DNA from: Bretschneidera sinensis
Taxonomy: Eukaryota > Streptophyta > Magnoliopsida > Brassicales > Akaniaceae
Length of the DNA stretch: 64,000 nt
NCBI GenBank assembly: GCA_023935145.1
Contig: CM043699.1
Coordinates: 111,643,036-111,707,035, forward strand
Direction: 5' to 3'
Of the stretch, positions 11,170 through 22,265 are shown piece after piece. Position numbers and translations under genes: made by a program. The notes under the pieces are model-generated. The model was given only the letters and a program-made list of their open reading frames with translations, was not told the DNA's origin and ran no database searches. The stretch's first letter is position 1. Every line of letters begins with the position of its first letter.

Positions 11170-12690
11170 AACAGCTGTCAGAACATTTAACTTATGCCTA
11201 TTTGGGGGAGAAGAAGACATTATCTATGATTGTAGCTGCTAATTTGAGTATTGGAGAAGAAAAGAAACTATTAAGAGTTCTTAGGGAGCATAGATCTGCC
11301 ATTGGATGGACCATTGCTGACATCAAGGGGATAAGTCCAGCTAAGTACATGTATTATATCTACCTTGAGGATAAAGCAAAGCCCACTCGAGATGCTTAAA
11401 GAAGACTTAACCTGCACATGAAAGAGGTAGTAAAGGCCGAGGTATTAAAACTATTAGACGTTGGCATTATCTACCCCATCTCAGACAGTAAATGGGTAAG
11501 TCTAGTCCAAGTTATTCCTAAAAAGAGTGGGATCACAGTGGTGAAGAATGAGGATGAGGAGCTCATACCTACAAGAAAAATAACTGGTTTGAGGGTATGT
11601 ATTGATTACCGAAGATTAAACAAAGTGACCAGAAAAGATCATTTCCCCTTGTTATTCATTGATTAGATGTTGGAGAGATTAGCTGGCCATAGCTATTAGA
11701 TAGGTATAGTGGGTACAACTAGATTGCCATAGCACCTGAGGATCAAGAAAAGACTACCTTCATATGTCCCTTCGGTACATTTACTTACAGAAGGATGCCA
11801 TTCAGTCTATGCAATGCACCAGCCACCTTTCAAAGATGTATGATGAGCATATTTTCCGACATGGTGGAGAAATACCCATGGATGATTTTAGTGTTTTTGG
11901 GTTTAATTTTGATGAATGCCTAAATCATCTAGAGAGTGTCCTAAAGAGATGTGAAGAAAGCAACTTATTGCTAAATTGGGAGAAATGTCACTTTATGGTT
12001 CAACAAGGCATTGTGTTGGGTCATTCCATCTCCAACAAAGGTATTGAGGTAGACAAAGCTAAAATAGACATCATTTCAAAGTTACCCCCTCCTCTAACAG
12101 TCAAGGGAGTCAGAATTTTCCTTAGACATGCTAGTTTCTACAGAAGATTCATCAAGGATTTCTCCAAGATCTCGAGACCTCTATGTGCATTGTTAGCTAA
12201 AGATACTAAGTATGAATGGACTGATAACTGTATAAAAGCTTTCAACACATTGAAGGATGTGCTCATCTCCGCACCAATAATGATGGCACCAGATTAGAAT
12301 GTTCCATTCGAGCTAATGTGCGATGTTAGTGACTTCACCTTGGGAGTTATCTTAGGCCAGAGAATCAATAAGGTACCTCATACTATTTACTATGCTTTTA
12401 GAACTTTAAATGATGCTCAGCTTAACTATTCTACTACTGAAAAGGAATTGTTAGCTGTTATTTTTGCTTTAGAGAAGTTTAGATCATACCTGATTGGCTC
12501 TAAGGTTATTGTATTTACTGATCATACTGCATTGAGATATATGTTTTCTAAAAAAAATGCAAAGCCTAGGTTAATCAGATGGGTACTTCTATTGCAAGAG
12601 TTTGACTTAGAGATCAAAGACAAGAAGAGCAGTGAAAATGTGGTTGCAGATCACTTATCAAGGCTACCTTATGAGGATGACCAAGATGAG
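11160..12690 (+). pseudogene. Athila-A reverse transcriptase and RNase H
   Basis: RT fingers (KGISPAKYMYYIYLED, VCIDYRRLNK) are followed by a damaged palm with stops and a frameshift between about 11660 and 11870. The catalytic loop survives as PMDDFSVFG. Thumb and connection (YRRFIKDFSKISRPLC, YEWTDNC) lead into RNase H with [20 protein letters not shown] and [15 protein letters not shown] at 12295-12297 lies between thumb and RNase H. Earlier stops at 11397-11399 and near 11664 lie where relatives carry Gln, consistent with C-to-T decay. Confidence 0.88.
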
Positions 12691-12699
12691 CTACCTTTG

Positions 12700-14034
12700 A
12701 ATGAGAATTTCCCCGGTGAACAATTGTTCGCACTAGAGGTAACATTTCCATGGTATGCTGATATTGTTAATTATCTGACTGCTAAGGTTTTTCCTCCAGG
12801 TATGGCCAGTCAACAAAAGAAGCGACCGATATCCATATCTAGACACTACCATTGGGATGACCCCTACCTCTTCAAATTCTGCCCCGATCAAATCATCAGA
12901 TGGTGTGTCTCAAAAGAAGAGCACTTGAGCTTATTACAACATTGCCATCAGTTTGCTTGTGGATGACACTTTGGGACCAAGAGAACAGCACTTAAGGTAT
13001 TACAATATGGTTTTTATTGGCCTAATCTGTTTAAAGATGTCTTCTCATTTTGCAGCTCATGTGATAGATGCCAGCGGACAGGTAACATCTCATCCCGAAA
13101 TCAGATGCCCCTACAAAATATTCATATAGTAGAACTTTTTGATGTATGGGCCATCGATTTCATCGGTCCATTCCCTAATTCCTTTGGTTATTTGTATATT
13201 CTTGTGGGTGCGAATTATGTGTCCAAATGGGTCGAGGCTGTCCCCTCAAAGACTAATGATCATAAAGTGGTTGTGAAGTTTCTACAGGATAACATCTTTA
13301 CCCGGTTTGGGACTCCAAGGGCAATCATCAGTGACAGTGGCAGCCATTTTCATCATCATTCTTTTGCCACACTCATCATAAAATGTGGGATCACCTATAA
13401 GGTTGGCACTCCATATCACCCTCAGACTAGTGGCCAAGTGGAGATAAGTAACCGAGAAATCAAAAGCATCATAGGGAGGACTGTGAATCCTAATCGGAAG
13501 GATTGGTCTTTGTGACTAAATGATGCTCTATGGGCATATAGGACAGCTTACAAGATACCAATTGGGATGTCCCCATACCGCTTAGTCTTTGGTAAAGCAT
13601 GCCATTTGCCAGTGGAGCTAGAACATCGAGCATATTGGGCCTTTAAATAGTTTAATTTTGATATGAAACAAGCGGGTGCGAAGAGGAAGTTGTACTTAAA
13701 TGAGCTAGAAGAATTAAGGTATGATGCGTATGAGAATGCCAAGCTCTACAAAGAAAGGATAAAAGCCTATCATGATAGACAACTAGTAAAGAAAGAGTTT
13801 CATGTGGGACAAAGGGTGTTGCTCTATAACTCAAGATTAAAACTGTTCCCAGGTAAACTAAAGTCCCAATGGTCTGGTCCTTATGTGGTCACCAAGGTCT
13901 TTCCTCATGGTGCGTTGGAGATTCATGGTTCCAAAGGCAATCAGACTTTCACAGTCAATGGACACAGAGTCAAGCCTTACCTTAATCTGAACATGCCTCA
14001 TAGAGACGAAGACTTGGCACTTCAATCTGTCTAG
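12700..14034 (+). pseudogene. Athila-A integrase
   Basis: The zinc-binding HHCC region spans the HCHQFAC block to FCSSCDRCQ near 12940-13075. The DDE core follows with [22 protein letters not shown] and [11 protein letters not shown]. The C-terminal part has the plant Athila pattern ([62 protein letters not shown]). All three catalytic acidic residues are present. In-frame stops at 12964-12966, 13513-13515 and about 13648-13650 break it. The ORF closes at 14034 (DLALQSV). Confidence 0.9.
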
Positions 14035-14983
14035 TATGCAGCTGATCCAATAGCACTTGAACCACATGAGGTGGGCTCTAAGTGCCCCCTTCAAAGAGAG
14101 TAGCATTAAAGCTACTATAGAGAGCGCTTGAGCAATTCCCACTATAATAACCATATAGGTCAAGTGCCTCTATTGAGGTTAGTGGTAATGAGGACACTAA
14201 AGTACAGTATGGTTGTATTGTTGTTAGTTTTTCTCATTATTTGTTTCATTATTTTAGTCATTTTATATTTTATTATTATCAGCACTTTCTGCCTTGCGCT
14301 CAAGCGCACCACACAGTGTGCTCGAGCGCACTCTCGCCCTGCGCTCCATAGTGTGTGAGCGCAACACAACTACACACCCACATGCACACAGATGCAATCG
14401 AGTGCATATCACCATATGCTCAAGCGCACTCGGGGCAGAATGTCACCTGTTAAGTTAAAAACACATGATTTTGTTAACATTTCTTACACTTACACACATT
14501 GTCTCTCGCTCTCTCGCCCTATCCATCTCGCACATCACTCTCCAACAAGCCCAACACTCTCACTCTCACTACCATATTATTTAACATCAACCCAACCCTC
14601 CCCCGTTCCATATTTCATTCACCTATTATCATTCTCATTCCCTTATCACACACCTACTCACTTTCACCTGCACACAAGGTATGCTTGTACCCGTTTTTCT
14701 TTTCTACTTAGTTACACACAATCACACATGGTTTTTGACTTACATTTTACTAATTATATGCATCTACCATGTGTTGTGGTTGTATTTCGTGTTTACAGGA
14801 GGTTGAAATCGAGTTTGTGTGCTTCCCATAGCTTCCAGCTTCTGTTGCCCACAACCTGTTTGACATATTGCCTGAACCATTACACTCGAGCGTAAGGCTC
14901 CTGTGATCGAGTGCAAGTCACCCAGTGCGATCAAGCGCACCTAACCTGTGATCGATCGCAAACTTGACAGCAACTAGACCATA
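14035..14983 (+). other. Athila-A spacer between integrase and third ORF, with palindromic motifs and intron-like signals
   Basis: I see no gene here. The stretch carries two clusters of the TCGA-type palindromes also found in the LTRs: about 14290-14440 (for example gtgctcgagcgcac) and 14880-14960 (for example tgatcgatcgca). Between them are a donor-like AAG/GTATGC at 14677 and an acceptor-like TTTACAG/G ending at 14798, with a T-rich stretch between. These could mark an intron of about 120 bases in a leader for the downstream ORF. That is inference. Confidence 0.55.
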
Positions 14984-16132
14984 ATGCCTAAACAAGTTGC
15001 CTCCAATTCCCGAGCCTCCAGCAGCCGTCCCCAATCATTTCGGCCTAGTTTCAAACAACGAGAAATCTTGTTCGAGACTATTTTCAACATTGATGCGGAT
15101 TTCAAGAGCTTGCACGCCATTCGATGGGTGGTTCAAGAATTCAAGACTTGGAGACTGAAGCAGTTGTTCAAGCCTGTTTGCTCGACGACCTACTCTAAAT
15201 TTGTGGTCAGTTTCTATGAGAACTTATCCTACGACTGCACTAGACCAGAGATCCTATCTTTATCAGTCTAGGGCAAGTTCATCGAGCTGACCACTACTGA
15301 CATCGTTACTGCCCTTCATTGCTGTGATGAGTCATCTCCTGAGGACACCTATATGGAGGAGCAGCCAGAGTTGTTTCCCCTATCCCATATCATTGAGGAT
15401 ATGTGTGCGGGCCAGTACGCTGACCGGCACAACAACATGGGGAGTCAATTGAAGTTGCCTCCACAACTCTGGCTGGTGGACTCCATCCTTCAGCGCAATG
15501 TGTGCCCCTTAGGGTATAAGACTCAGAGGAAGGACCAGTTCCTACAGGCCTTGTACACATTTCACTGGGGACACTGGTATTCCATTCCATCAGTCATATG
15601 GAGCCAGATACATAAGTTTTGGGACCACGTGCATGGCCGTCAGACCACCACGGCGAATGCATTGGGGCTCCCCTTCCCGTTCCTGCTCAACCATATCTTT
15701 AAGAATAAGGGGATCAAAGGCTCCTCTATGGATGGACCGATGAGTGACCACCCATTCTTTGGGAGGAGCCAGTGGAGCTTGAGCTAGTCCTATATGCCCC
15801 GAGGACCCCGTGAGCATATTCCTGCTGATGAGCCTGTGGAGGATGACCCCATGGACACAGAGCACCCCACAGAGAGCCCTACTTAGAAGAAAGACCAGAC
15901 AGCTATGGGGTCCACTGAGTACCAACACCTTCTAGAGGAGCTATCCTCTTTTCGTTGTGAGCTCTCTGACATCCACTGGGAGGATAGGGAGGTGACCCTA
16001 TTGATACATCAGCGGATAGATGGTTTGGAGGCACAATTTGCAAGATAAGAGGTGATGCTCCAGGCCATCCTCGATCGATTACCTCCCGCACTCGGTACCT
16101 TATTGATTATACCATCTGAAGACCAACAGTGA
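14984..16132 (+). pseudogene. Athila-A third ORF (env position), plant transposon protein of unknown function
   Basis: One frame of about 382 codons starts at an ATG and is broken by in-frame stops at 15269, 15785, 15884 and 16046. The middle (LWLVDSILQRNVCPLGYKTQ, FHWGHWYSIPSVIW, LPFPFLLNHIFKNKGIKG, DHPFFGRSQW) resembles what is often labelled putative plant transposon protein or Athila ORF. The end has alternating charged and hydrophobic residues like a coiled coil (LLEELSSFRCELSDIHWEDREV). The place after integrase is where env-like genes sit in Athila, but I see no convincing signal peptide or membrane segment. Function is unknown. Confidence 0.75.
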
Positions 16133-17518
16133 GAGGATACCCCATCTGGCTGAAGACATAAAATTTAACGCTCATGGAAGGCACCCTACTACATATCCTT
16201 TTCATTCTAGTATTTTCTTTTATTATTAGTATTTACTTTTATTAAACTGTTTATTATTAGTATTTCTTGTTTTCCGGCACAATGTTTGTTTTTATTTTTC
16301 AGGAACATAGTGCGTGCATCCAGTTCAAGTTTGGGGGTGTATTACAAGCTATGCCAGCCATTTAGTTCTCCATCTTCCAGGTTAGTTTCCATTTCACTCA
16401 CACATTGGGGGCAATGTGTACATTAAGTTTGGGGGTATGGGAGACACAATTCACACACTCTGTGCCAGCTTTCTTTTTTAGTATTATTGAAAAGATAAAT
16501 GCATGTTCATTTTGTTTTGAAGATTTTGGTTGATTTAAAATAAATACTATAATAAACTTCATCAGTAAGCTTAAAATCTATAACACATAGTCTAGTAATA
16601 AGAGTTTTAAAGTTTAATTACCTACCTCAAGGTAGTTAAGAACTCACAAGTTTGATCTAAATCTGACACGAGCACATTAGCACATAGTTGTGTGAGGTAT
16701 GATATATAATTTTGATGTATATGTTTCCATGACCTAACTATAATTGGATAACTTGTTAGAAGAATAGTTTGGCATAGAGAAAAAAGAGAAAATAAAATGC
16801 TTATAATGATCATTAAATGAACTTTCCACTGAGTAACTGGACCTCTCGCCTCAGTAAGCAGTGAGTGTTCATGTCAAAATGTGGGAGTTTTGCATATAAT
16901 GAGTAACTGGACCTCTTGCTTCAGTAAGCAGTGAGTGTTCACGTCAAAAGGTGGGAATTTTGCTTGGCAGCATTAAGACCAGTTAGTTTTGTAGCCTTCT
17001 GACTCGAGTTAGTAAGTCTTTAGGGGTGTTTTTACACCTAATGCCCTAAAACCATCTGGTTTGGGAGTCATTGGCTAAACACTCGCTACATTGGTCAATT
17101 AGAAAGCTTAATGGAACTCAACGTGGCAAAAATCTCATGATGAAAGAAAAAGAAAAGAAATAAAAACTTTGGCATTATTGTTCATTCTGATAAGGAGTTT
17201 GATGAATGTTTGGACACCGAAATGCTATATATTGGAATTATTTGGAAGCTTCATCTTTTATGTGTTAATTCAGCACACACCAAGTCAAAATTGTGATGCC
17301 TTAAACCAGCCTTTTGTAAGTAATTTGAACTTTTAAAATCCTTATTCATTTCAAAGATGTGTTCTTATTATAAGCCTTCTCATGAACAATCATCAAGGTT
17401 TTATGTGCAACCTAAATTTTTAAATATCATGAATAATGAATTTATCTTTGATTTTGCTTTTCAAATAGTTTTTTTTTTTGTATTGCTAAGGGACTAGCAA
17501 TATATAAGTTTTGGGGTG
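16133..17518 (+). other. Athila-A conserved 3' noncoding region
   Basis: This stretch has no ORF of note but matches, block by block, the 3' regions of Athila-B, -C and -D. Blocks in order are: GGCTGAAGAC with a CTCATGG-GGCACC box, a polypurine-like aagtttgggggtg (16327-16339), a hairpin with arms ACACATTG/CAATGTGT (16400-16419), a second polypurine-like run (16425-16440), a duplicated block starting gagtaactggacctc (near 16830 and 16900), a hairpin AGGGGTGT-TTTT-ACACCT near 17020, and the terminal hairpin and polypurine tract. Order and spacing are kept between copies, which suggests an RNA-level role. Confidence 0.75.
17481..17518 (+). promoter_or_regulatory. Athila-A terminal hairpin and polypurine tract
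   Basis: A perfect 8-bp inverted repeat TATTGCTA/TAGCAATA with a 6-base loop (17481-17502) lies three bases before the polypurine tract aagttttggggtg (17506-17518). The LTR starts directly after. The same arrangement occurs before the 3' LTR of Athila-B, -C and -D. Confidence 0.85.
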
Positions 17519-18774
17519 TGATAAGTGCTTAAATATTCATATTTAAGCCCCTTAATTTACAGTTGTTAGACTCTTTGTTTATATATTTTAGTAGATTCTA
17601 CTTCATTTTTGTGTTTTCTGTGTTTTTCATAGGTCTTTGAAGAAAAGATGACATTTTGGAGCTCTAAGGAAGAAAAACTGAAGATTTGGAACCAGCTAAG
17701 TGCGCTCGAGCGCACCTCCCCTGAGATCGAGTGCACAAGCACTCGTGCGCGCACCTAGAAGGCTCGAGCGCACCCATATGATCGAGTGCACACACACAGA
17801 GAGGCGGCGAGCTAGTGTTGGAAAGATGTCTTCGGGTCGTATTTTGGAAATTAGGGTTTTGAGGCATCCTTATAACCCTATATATAGTCTTGTAAAACAC
17901 AGAAACTATACCTTTTGATTTTGCTTGGAGTTATAAGCTTTGCAGAGGAAGTGATGACCTTTCTCCACAGTATTCTTCGGGTTTTATCTTTCTACTTAGT
18001 TTAGTTTATGATGTTTGACTTAAACAGTATGTGTAACTAACTTCTTAATAGGGCTCGATTGAAGCCCTAGTTATGCTTTTCTATATATGAGTATTGTTAC
18101 CTTTGCAATAGCCATGTCATGATGCTTTAATTGATTAATGCCTGTTTTATTGAATTCGTCATATATGTTTGTCTGATCAACGTATGGATGTGGTATAGAT
18201 TAGTTAGTTAGATCAATTTGGATGACCGAGTCCTGGGTTTGACAATAGTAACAAAAGAAATCCACACCGGATTCTTGGGTTAATCAACATGGGAAACCGG
18301 GAGTATACAACATGCCCTAGGTCTTATGTGGTTGTCGATTTTCACAGACCTTATGCTCTCTTAAGGAACAACTCAATATACACCATGCTGAATCTCTTAA
18401 TAGAGAAAAGAGTTAGAGTATACACCATGCCTAACTCATTACTTAGGGAGATCAATAGCTTACAGAGCGGACCAAGCTCTTAGGTTGACAACCATTAGGT
18501 ATTCATGGTAGGGCTAGAGCATTGGCACATTACTTATTGGGAAAATATGATTAGTGGTGGATATCAAAGCCCTATGTTCTTATCATTATCAATCTAGACT
18601 CAATATTTATTTCTATCAATTTTTACATTGTTAAACTGATTCTAAAATGAAATTCACCAATCATTGTGGAGATGATCTCGCATTTGCACACTATGCTACT
18701 GTAGACCTTGTACACTTGCAAGTAAAACAAGTTCGATTATTTGCTTATTAATTTAGGTAGATAAATGTTCAACA
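17519..18774 (+). repeat. Athila-A 3' LTR
   Basis: It begins tgataagtgctt after the polypurine tract and ends ttcaaca, at which point Del-B pol sequence starts. It carries TCGA-type palindromes at about 17699-17795 and a TATA box (ctatatatag) near 17879-17888, so transcription would start near 17910. It is closely related to the Athila-C LTR and less so to that of Athila-D. Confidence 0.92.
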
Positions 18775-21073
18775 GGCATCCAACTCTAATTCATGAGTAG
18801 GGTAATTTCAATCATGAATCTTCAATTTCCTAGAAGGATAGGCCATGGCTTTCCCATGTTATACACATCTCAACCATTGATGCGACGCATCACTATACAT
18901 CACAAATCCTTCATCACCAGAAGGAAACACTAATACTGGAGCTGTAGTCAATTTCTCCTTTGGTAATTGGAAATTTTTCTCCCACTTCCTAGACCATACA
19001 AATCTTACCTCTTTCCTGGTCAGTCTAGTCAATAGTACTACAATAATAGAAAATTTCTGAAAAAATCATCTATAATAACCAGCTAACCCCAAGAAGATTA
19101 TAATCTCAGTCACATTAGTTGGTCTCTCCCAACTCAACATTGCCTATACTTTTTGTGGATCAACTATTATACCATCTCCAGCTATTACATGCCCCAAGAA
19201 AGTTATTTCTTTCAACCAAAATTCACATTTAGCGAATTATAGCATAAAATATCTCTCCTCAAAATCTCCAACACAATTTATAAATATTTTACATGCTCTT
19301 CCTTACTCTTAGAATACACCAAGATGTCATCAATGAACACAACCACAAAACTATCAAGAAATAGTTTAAACATTTTATTCATCAAGTCCATGAATGTTTC
19401 TAGAACATTAGTCAATCCAAATGACATCACAAGAAGCTTATGACTATAAAGTGTCCTAAAAGCAGTCTTAGACACGTCTCACTTCTCTATCCTCAATTGA
19501 TGATAACCTGATCTCAGATCTATTTTTGCAAATACCCTTGCTCCATACAACTTCTCAAATAAACATATATCCTGGGTAAAGGCTATATGTTCTTAATGGT
19601 TATCTTATTCAATTATCTGTAGTCTATACACAATCTCATCATTTCATCTTTCTTTCTCACAAATACTACGTGGGCTCCTCATGGCAACACACTAAATTGA
19701 ATAAATTGTTTATCTAACAACTCTTGAACTTTCAAGTCTCTTAACCCAGTGGGTGTCACTCTGTAGGGTGTTATTAGATATATGTGATGAACCTGGTATC
19801 ACATCAATATAGAATTTAATCCCCCTACCGAGAGGCAACCTAGACAACTCATCAAGAACTACCTCAGAAAAATCCATCACTACTAAGATTTCTTCTAACT
19901 TCTTATTTTCCTTTTTAGAGTCCATTATATATGCCAAATACTCCTCACAATCCTTCTTCAATCATCCACTAGTAGTCAGAACAAAATAAGATAGTTCGAG
20001 AGTATCTTATGTTCTTTTGAAAAATTAAACTCCTCTTGTCCATATCCTGAACACTACATTTTTTTTTCTTCTGGAATAATCAACCTAAGCATAATACGTC
20101 GACAACCAATTTATTCCCAAAATCAAATGAAAATCTATCATATTCAATGGTAATAAATCAACTTCAGATTCTTTATCACTGATACGAATCACACAACCCT
20201 TGTAAATATTTATGATTATCACTTTATCTCCAGCAGGAATTTCGGCAATACTATTATGCATTAAAGGACTGATTCATACATCAATAAACTTCATAAATAC
20301 ATTGGATGCAAAAGAATGGGTTGCACCAGGATTAACCATCATTGATATGTCCACCTTTTCTACATACAAGACACCTTAAATTAGGACAATTCTGGGATAA
20401 ATATCTTATCAGATTACATTTATAACAAACTTCTATTTCTCGATTATATATCATATTACCACTTTCCCTTGGTGGCATACTTACTTCCTCTGCCATGACT
20501 CCCAGTTCCCATAACCTGTCTCCCAAATCTAAGGGTTCCACCGATAGTATCTGAGCTACAGAAGCAACATATCTTGTTTTCCTTCGACTCTGTACTACAA
20601 TTCCTTGTAACAAAGAACGCCCCATCTGGGGTGGTCTCCCACCTTGCACACTCATACTGTTACCACCTCTGGGTTCCTCAAATCTAGACTTCTTCTGCCA
20701 ATTCCTCCTTCCTCTAATTCCATCACATCCTTCTCAATTTGAAGTGTTATATTCACCAACGTAACATAATTCATACGCCTCGTGTAAATTAGTTTCGATT
20801 TAATCTCAAAATATAGTCCATCTATGAACCTCTTACACTTTTTATCCTTTATATCTACCATTTTCGATACAAACCTTATCAAAGCCACAAATCTGCTATC
20901 ATACCGAGTCATAGTCAACACATTTGCCTCAAATAAAATTTATATCTTGTTGGGCTCTAAAGGTATAAGAAAAATATTTATCAAGGAAAACCACCTTAAA
21001 CCTATTCCAGGTTAAGGGTCCATCAACATCAACACTTACCCTGGGAAGAATATCCTCCCACCATTATAGGGCT
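18775..21073 (-). pseudogene. Del-B fragment: RNase H start, RT, protease and gag C-terminus
   Basis: Read on the minus strand this gives, from right to left, gag with a zinc knuckle (CYKCNLIRYLSQNC near 20370-20430), a shortened join to the protease (PGATHSF near 20310-20330), RT with [13 protein letters not shown] (intact DD, near 19310-19340) and the beginning of RNase H. About 200 bp of linker between zinc knuckle and protease are missing compared with Del-A. It has many frameshifts and is clearly older than Del-A. The left end is cut by Athila-A, the right end by Athila-B. The reading resumes at 46843. Confidence 0.87.
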
Positions 21074-22227
21074 TGTTGTGAGTTTTAAATTACTCGCAAG
21101 CGCACGAGTCATTTGCAATATAGTGTGTGCAAGTGCGAGGTTGAATCTACAGGGAATTGCGTCGTGAAAATAGATTTTTATCTAAACTAAACCTATTTTA
21201 ACCTAGTTCCGAATTTCGAACTATGTCGTGCAAAGAATATAAACTAAATTAAATTGATTTAAAACAAATAATAAAAGCACTAAGGTTTCTGAATCCACCC
21301 CACCAAATTAAAGCATATATTTTCATGATTTTGTTCCTACAACCGACAAGCAATTACATCCTATATATGTTCTATATAAAAGTAATTTATCAAATAATTC
21401 CATGAATCCATCGATATACAAATCACAACGAATACCATAATTAAATCAAATCATCAAATGTATCCGTTTAATTTACAAATCACAATGAATATCCGATTTA
21501 ATTTGAATGATTCGATGGGATTCGATGTATCTGTCGGATGAAACACATTGAATATCCAATTTGAACAGTTTATAAACAAAACAATCAATCATAAAAATTT
21601 ACTCAAAAGATTGAATAGAACATCAATACAAAAATGTCGGAATTGTACGAACATATATGAAAATATAATACTAATCAATGGCGAGGCTTCATCTTCAACC
21701 TTAGATGAAGGTTTTAGTCTCTCACGATTATGAAAATAAATTTCATAATTAAAGTGCTAAACATTAAACTTTAAAACACAAAAGAAATAAATTAAAGCTG
21801 AAAATACATTGAGAGATAAATTACACTTGTAGCTCATCTCTTTGTTTTTTTCTTCTTTTTGTTTTTGCTGTGTGGTGCTCTCCCCCCTTGATAGCAAAGC
21901 CTTCGAGATCCACCCACCGAAGATGAAGTGAAATGAGGCTTTTATAGGGAAACTCCATGAGTGCAATGTGTTTCCAACCAATGTGGGATGTGGAATATAG
22001 AATGTGTTTCCAACCGATGTGGGATGTGGGATTTAAGCCTTCACATGCCACTCAAAACTTCTACCCACGTCTCTTTTATTTTAAGCCGGATAATTCCATA
22101 ATGCTCCAAAAACCTAGAAAAACACAGTAAACACAGAAAAGAGATAAAATAGGATGAAATAACACAAACTAAGAGCTTAACAAATGTAAATTAAGGGGCT
22201 TAAATATGAATATTTAAGCACTTATCA
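21074..22227 (-). repeat. Athila-B 3' LTR
   Basis: On the plus strand it runs from tgttgtgag to cacttatca, which is TGATAAGTGC...CACAACA on the coding strand. A TATA-like CCCTATAAAAG lies near 21940-21950 on the minus strand. It matches 45693-46842 closely. Unlike the Athila-A, -C and -D LTRs, it lacks a strong TCGA palindrome array. Confidence 0.93.
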
Positions 22228-22265
22228 CACCCCCAAACTTAGATATTGCTAGTCCCTTAGCAATA
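22228..22265 (-). promoter_or_regulatory. Athila-B polypurine tract and terminal hairpin
   Basis: The plus strand cacccccaaactt (22228-22240) is AAGTTTGGGGGTG on the coding strand, next to the LTR. Three bases away is the inverted repeat TATTGCTA/TAGCAATA (22244-22265). This is identical in layout to the other Athila copies, in the opposite orientation. Confidence 0.88.

Larger units (their letters stand above)
8996..18774 (+). mobile_element. Athila-A: Athila-type Ty3/gypsy element with env-position ORF, 5' end outside window
   Basis: This plus-strand element resumes inside gag right after the Del-A LTR and continues through protease, RT, RNase H, integrase, a third ORF, a noncoding 3' region, polypurine tract and 3' LTR. 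Protease of the LLDLG type, FMDD-like RT block and TTEKELLAV RNase H are those of the Athila group. The 3' LTR ends at 18774 and Del-B pol sequence follows, so Athila-A lies inside Del-B; the target duplication should be ggcat (18775-18779). Its gene order is the most complete of the four Athila copies here, but all genes are broken. Confidence 0.9.

Noticed and set aside
17519..18774. Athila-A 3' LTR considered as the 5' LTR of an element extending right
   Set aside because: No primer site follows; Del-B pol on the opposite strand begins at once, and a polypurine tract precedes it.
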